Origin: Jejuia sp. UBA6058
GTDB taxonomy: Bacteria; Bacteroidota; Bacteroidia; Flavobacteriales; Flavobacteriaceae
NCBI GenBank assembly: GCA_002428965.1
Contig: DIYI01000009.1
Coordinates: forward strand, 1-64,000
Length of the DNA stretch: 64,000 nt
Direction of reading: 5' to 3'
Below are positions 62,548-64,000 of this stretch, in pieces. Positions within the stretch are counted from its first letter, which is position 1, and each line of letters opens with the position of its first letter. A program made the translations under genes and the position numbers. The notes below the pieces were generated by a model, which was not told the origin of the DNA, made no database searches, and saw nothing but the letters and a program-made list of their open reading frames with translations.

Positions 62548-63720
62548 ATGAATCCATCAGCAACAGGCTGGATAAAAAAGTTAGAACGCGAAATTAGCTT
62601 AAATAATCTTCTGCTTTCCTACAATAGCGAGTTGTTTTATGACAGCCTAAGAAGTTGTGGTTTTGTATATGGAAGTAATCAGGAAATAGTAGCCCAAATA
62701 TTTCCTAAAAATGATTTTAGCGAGGAAGAAATTTGCAAATTAAATCTTTGTTTGGCACTATATTACACGCACTATACATCTAATTGTCCAAAATCTTTTG
62801 TGGAAAGTACAATAGATTTTTATTCTGAAATTAATGCTGTAAAAACATCCTTTTTTAAGGAACTTTTAGTTGGTGCCAAATCTAATGAACAATTAGAAAA
62901 AATAATTCATAAGCGCATACAAATTGACGCTAATGTTCTCACAAAAAACTTTAATTACTTTATCATAAATGCGCTTTTATATATTGATGTTTTAGCTTAT
63001 CAAGAATATCTCAAACAGGATTCATTATCCATTACGTACATTAAAAACTTAGAAGCCGCCATTGTAAGCATTTCTTTGGACGTGTTAAGCTCCAAAGAAA
63101 CAAAAAGCAAATATGATAATAGTTTAATTGAACTTTTCAAATCTTCATTGCGCTATAATAAGAACAACAATTTAGAGTATGAAAGTATTATTGGATCTAT
63201 ATCAACTGAAGAAGAGAAGTACTATATAATAGATCTAGCATGTATGGCGACTTGGAGCGACCAGATGATTGATGTTGAGGAACAGTTTTTTTTAGAGAAA
63301 CTTGGGAACGACTTAAAACTTAGTATTTCTAGGATACAACAGTCCATAAAGGCAGTAAACCTATTTTACAGCAAAAACATGAGTAATATCGCCTTACTCA
63401 GCTCTAAAAATGTTGTGAAAAGTTTTTATAGCAACTCTAGTAAAATGGTAAAAAAACTCATTACCAGAAATAGTAAGCGTTTATACCAAGAATTAAAGGA
63501 CAGTAAGGAACTTTTAGTATTACTCACTCAATCTACTAAACGAGAATTAACAAAAGAGGAACAGCAAAAAGTACAAGATCAATTACTTGATATTTTTAAA
63601 TCTATTCCTAGTTTAGCCATTTTCTTGCTACCTGGAGGCGCCTTATTGCTACCTTTGGTGGTAAAATTTATACCCAAGTTGTTACCTTCTGCTTTTGATG
63701 AAAACAGGATAGAAGATTAA
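62548..63720 (+). CDS. LETM1-like membrane-associated protein
   Basis: A 390-residue protein. The middle (about 225-265) has a TerB-like acidic helix segment: DLACMATWSDQMIDVEEQFF. The C-terminal region (about 312-388) resembles the LETM1 domain: LYQELKDSKELLVLL, then a hydrophobic segment IFLLPGGALLLPLVVKFIPK and LLPSAFDEN at the end. LETM1 in mitochondria is a cation-exchange or ribosome-binding inner-membrane protein. Flavobacterial relatives are, as I recall, named LETM1-related biofilm-associated proteins. The rest of the protein is helical and unassigned. Confidence 0.65.
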   Translation: MNPSATGWIKKLEREISLNNLLLSYNSELFYDSLRSCGFVYGSNQEIVAQIFPKNDFSEEEICKLNLCLALYYTHYTSNCPKSFVESTIDFYSEINAVKTSFFKELLVGAKSNEQLEKIIHKRIQIDANVLTKNFNYFIINALLYIDVLAYQEYLKQDSLSITYIKNLEAAIVSISLDVLSSKETKSKYDNSLIELFKSSLRYNKNNNLEYESIIGSISTEEEKYYIIDLACMATWSDQMIDVEEQFFLEKLGNDLKLSISRIQQSIKAVNLFYSKNMSNIALLSSKNVVKSFYSNSSKMVKKLITRNSKRLYQELKDSKELLVLLTQSTKRELTKEEQQKVQDQLLDIFKSIPSLAIFLLPGGALLLPLVVKFIPKLLPSAFDENRIED

Positions 63721-63777
63721 TTAGCCGGCTCTAAAATTCAGAATACCTGTATTTGGCAACTCCCAAAACATTTTTAC

Positions 63778-63821
63778 GTCACTTTTTGAAAATTCTAGTT
63801 GTTTCATTTTAAAAAAGTGAC
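63778..63821. repeat. Inverted repeat GTCACTTTTT / AAAAAGTGAC
   Basis: Perfect 10-bp arms at 63778-63787 and 63812-63821, separated by 24 nt. No T-run follows, so it is not a standard terminator. It lies between the LETM1-like gene and the truncated last gene; a regulator site or mRNA structure is possible. Confidence 0.4.
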
Positions 63822-63883
63822 AAAAGACAGGTTTTATCTTACAAAATTTTTAGATATTTAAACCACGAACTAGACTTTATAGC

Positions 63884-64000
63884 ATGACAAAACTAAACAC
63901 AACAGCAATAGCTTTTATTTTCTTTTTCACTGCAATAAGTGGGCAAACCAAATATGAAAAGGGATACTTTATTGACAACTCTGACAATAGAGTTGAATGT
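63884..64000 (+). CDS. Secreted protein, N-terminal fragment (runs off the window)
   Basis: The frame opens at ATG 63884 and has no stop before the window ends, giving 39 residues. The first 20 are a signal peptide ending AISGQ, followed by TKYEKGYFIDNSDNRVEC. The KGYFIDN segment resembles the start of a family of exported flavobacterial proteins of unknown function. The rest lies outside the window. Confidence 0.6.
   Translation, partial: MTKLNTTAIAFIFFFTAISGQTKYEKGYFIDNSDNRVEC

Overview
The window looks like a chromosomal segment of a marine member of the Flavobacteriaceae (phylum Bacteroidota). It is AT-rich, and promoters fit the Bacteroidota pattern TTG-N19..23-TAnnTTTG rather than the sigma70 consensus. 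It carries type IX secretion sorting domains of both type A and type B, PorP/SprF-family outer-membrane proteins, a giant SprB-type gliding adhesin, many lipoproteins with SPII-type signals, and a zeaxanthin-type carotenoid operon. No prophage, transposase, integrase or CRISPR array was seen, so most of the window reads as core genome.

Layout. 1-739: a gene-free leader with a GC-rich stretch and a composite dispersed repeat. 740-4082: thrS-infC-rpmI-rplT, closed by a terminator; infC appears to start at an AUA codon. 4086-5596: a membrane class III nucleotide cyclase and a YjbQ protein. 5760-6221: a small lipoprotein whose paralogue lies at 22734-23189. 6233-19489 (minus): a four-gene operon matching the gliding gene order sprC-sprD-sprB-sprF, built as two substrate-plus-PorP modules, each with a 1-nt gap. 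19622-24457: secreted proteins and a HAD phosphatase. 24505-30341 (minus): dnaB, accA, an EamA permease, an LptF/G permease and tgt. 30503-32320: a split transketolase. 32462-35563: an outer-membrane barrel, an FKBP lipoprotein, an S4 protein, a phosphoribosyltransferase and shikimate kinase. 35706-35917: tRNA-Lys and tRNA-Leu. 35930-38807: YceI and an octaheme cytochrome. 39055-43908: a CarH-like B12/MerR regulator followed by crtI-crtB-crtZ-crtY.

43914-45251 (minus): a TlpA-like thioredoxin and MazG. 45426-48909: a secreted type-A CTD protein and a GH117-like lipoprotein, possibly for algal polysaccharide. 49155-49469: a YtxH protein. 49697-56526: two unrelated aconitases on the minus strand flank an alpha/beta hydrolase and a 508-bp repeat-rich spacer. 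56740-62110 (minus): three parvulin-type chaperones, a MoxR ATPase and a small membrane protein. 62268-64000: a small hypothetical protein, a LETM1-like protein and a truncated secreted protein running off the end.

The main points for follow-up are the light/B12-responsive carotenoid locus with candidate operator repeats, the modular spr operon including a PorP barrel fused to a coiled coil and a SPOR-like tail, the AUA start of infC, and a dispersed intergenic element whose two full copies carry other repeats inside their loop. All functional calls rest on reading the sequence and on family knowledge; no database search was run.
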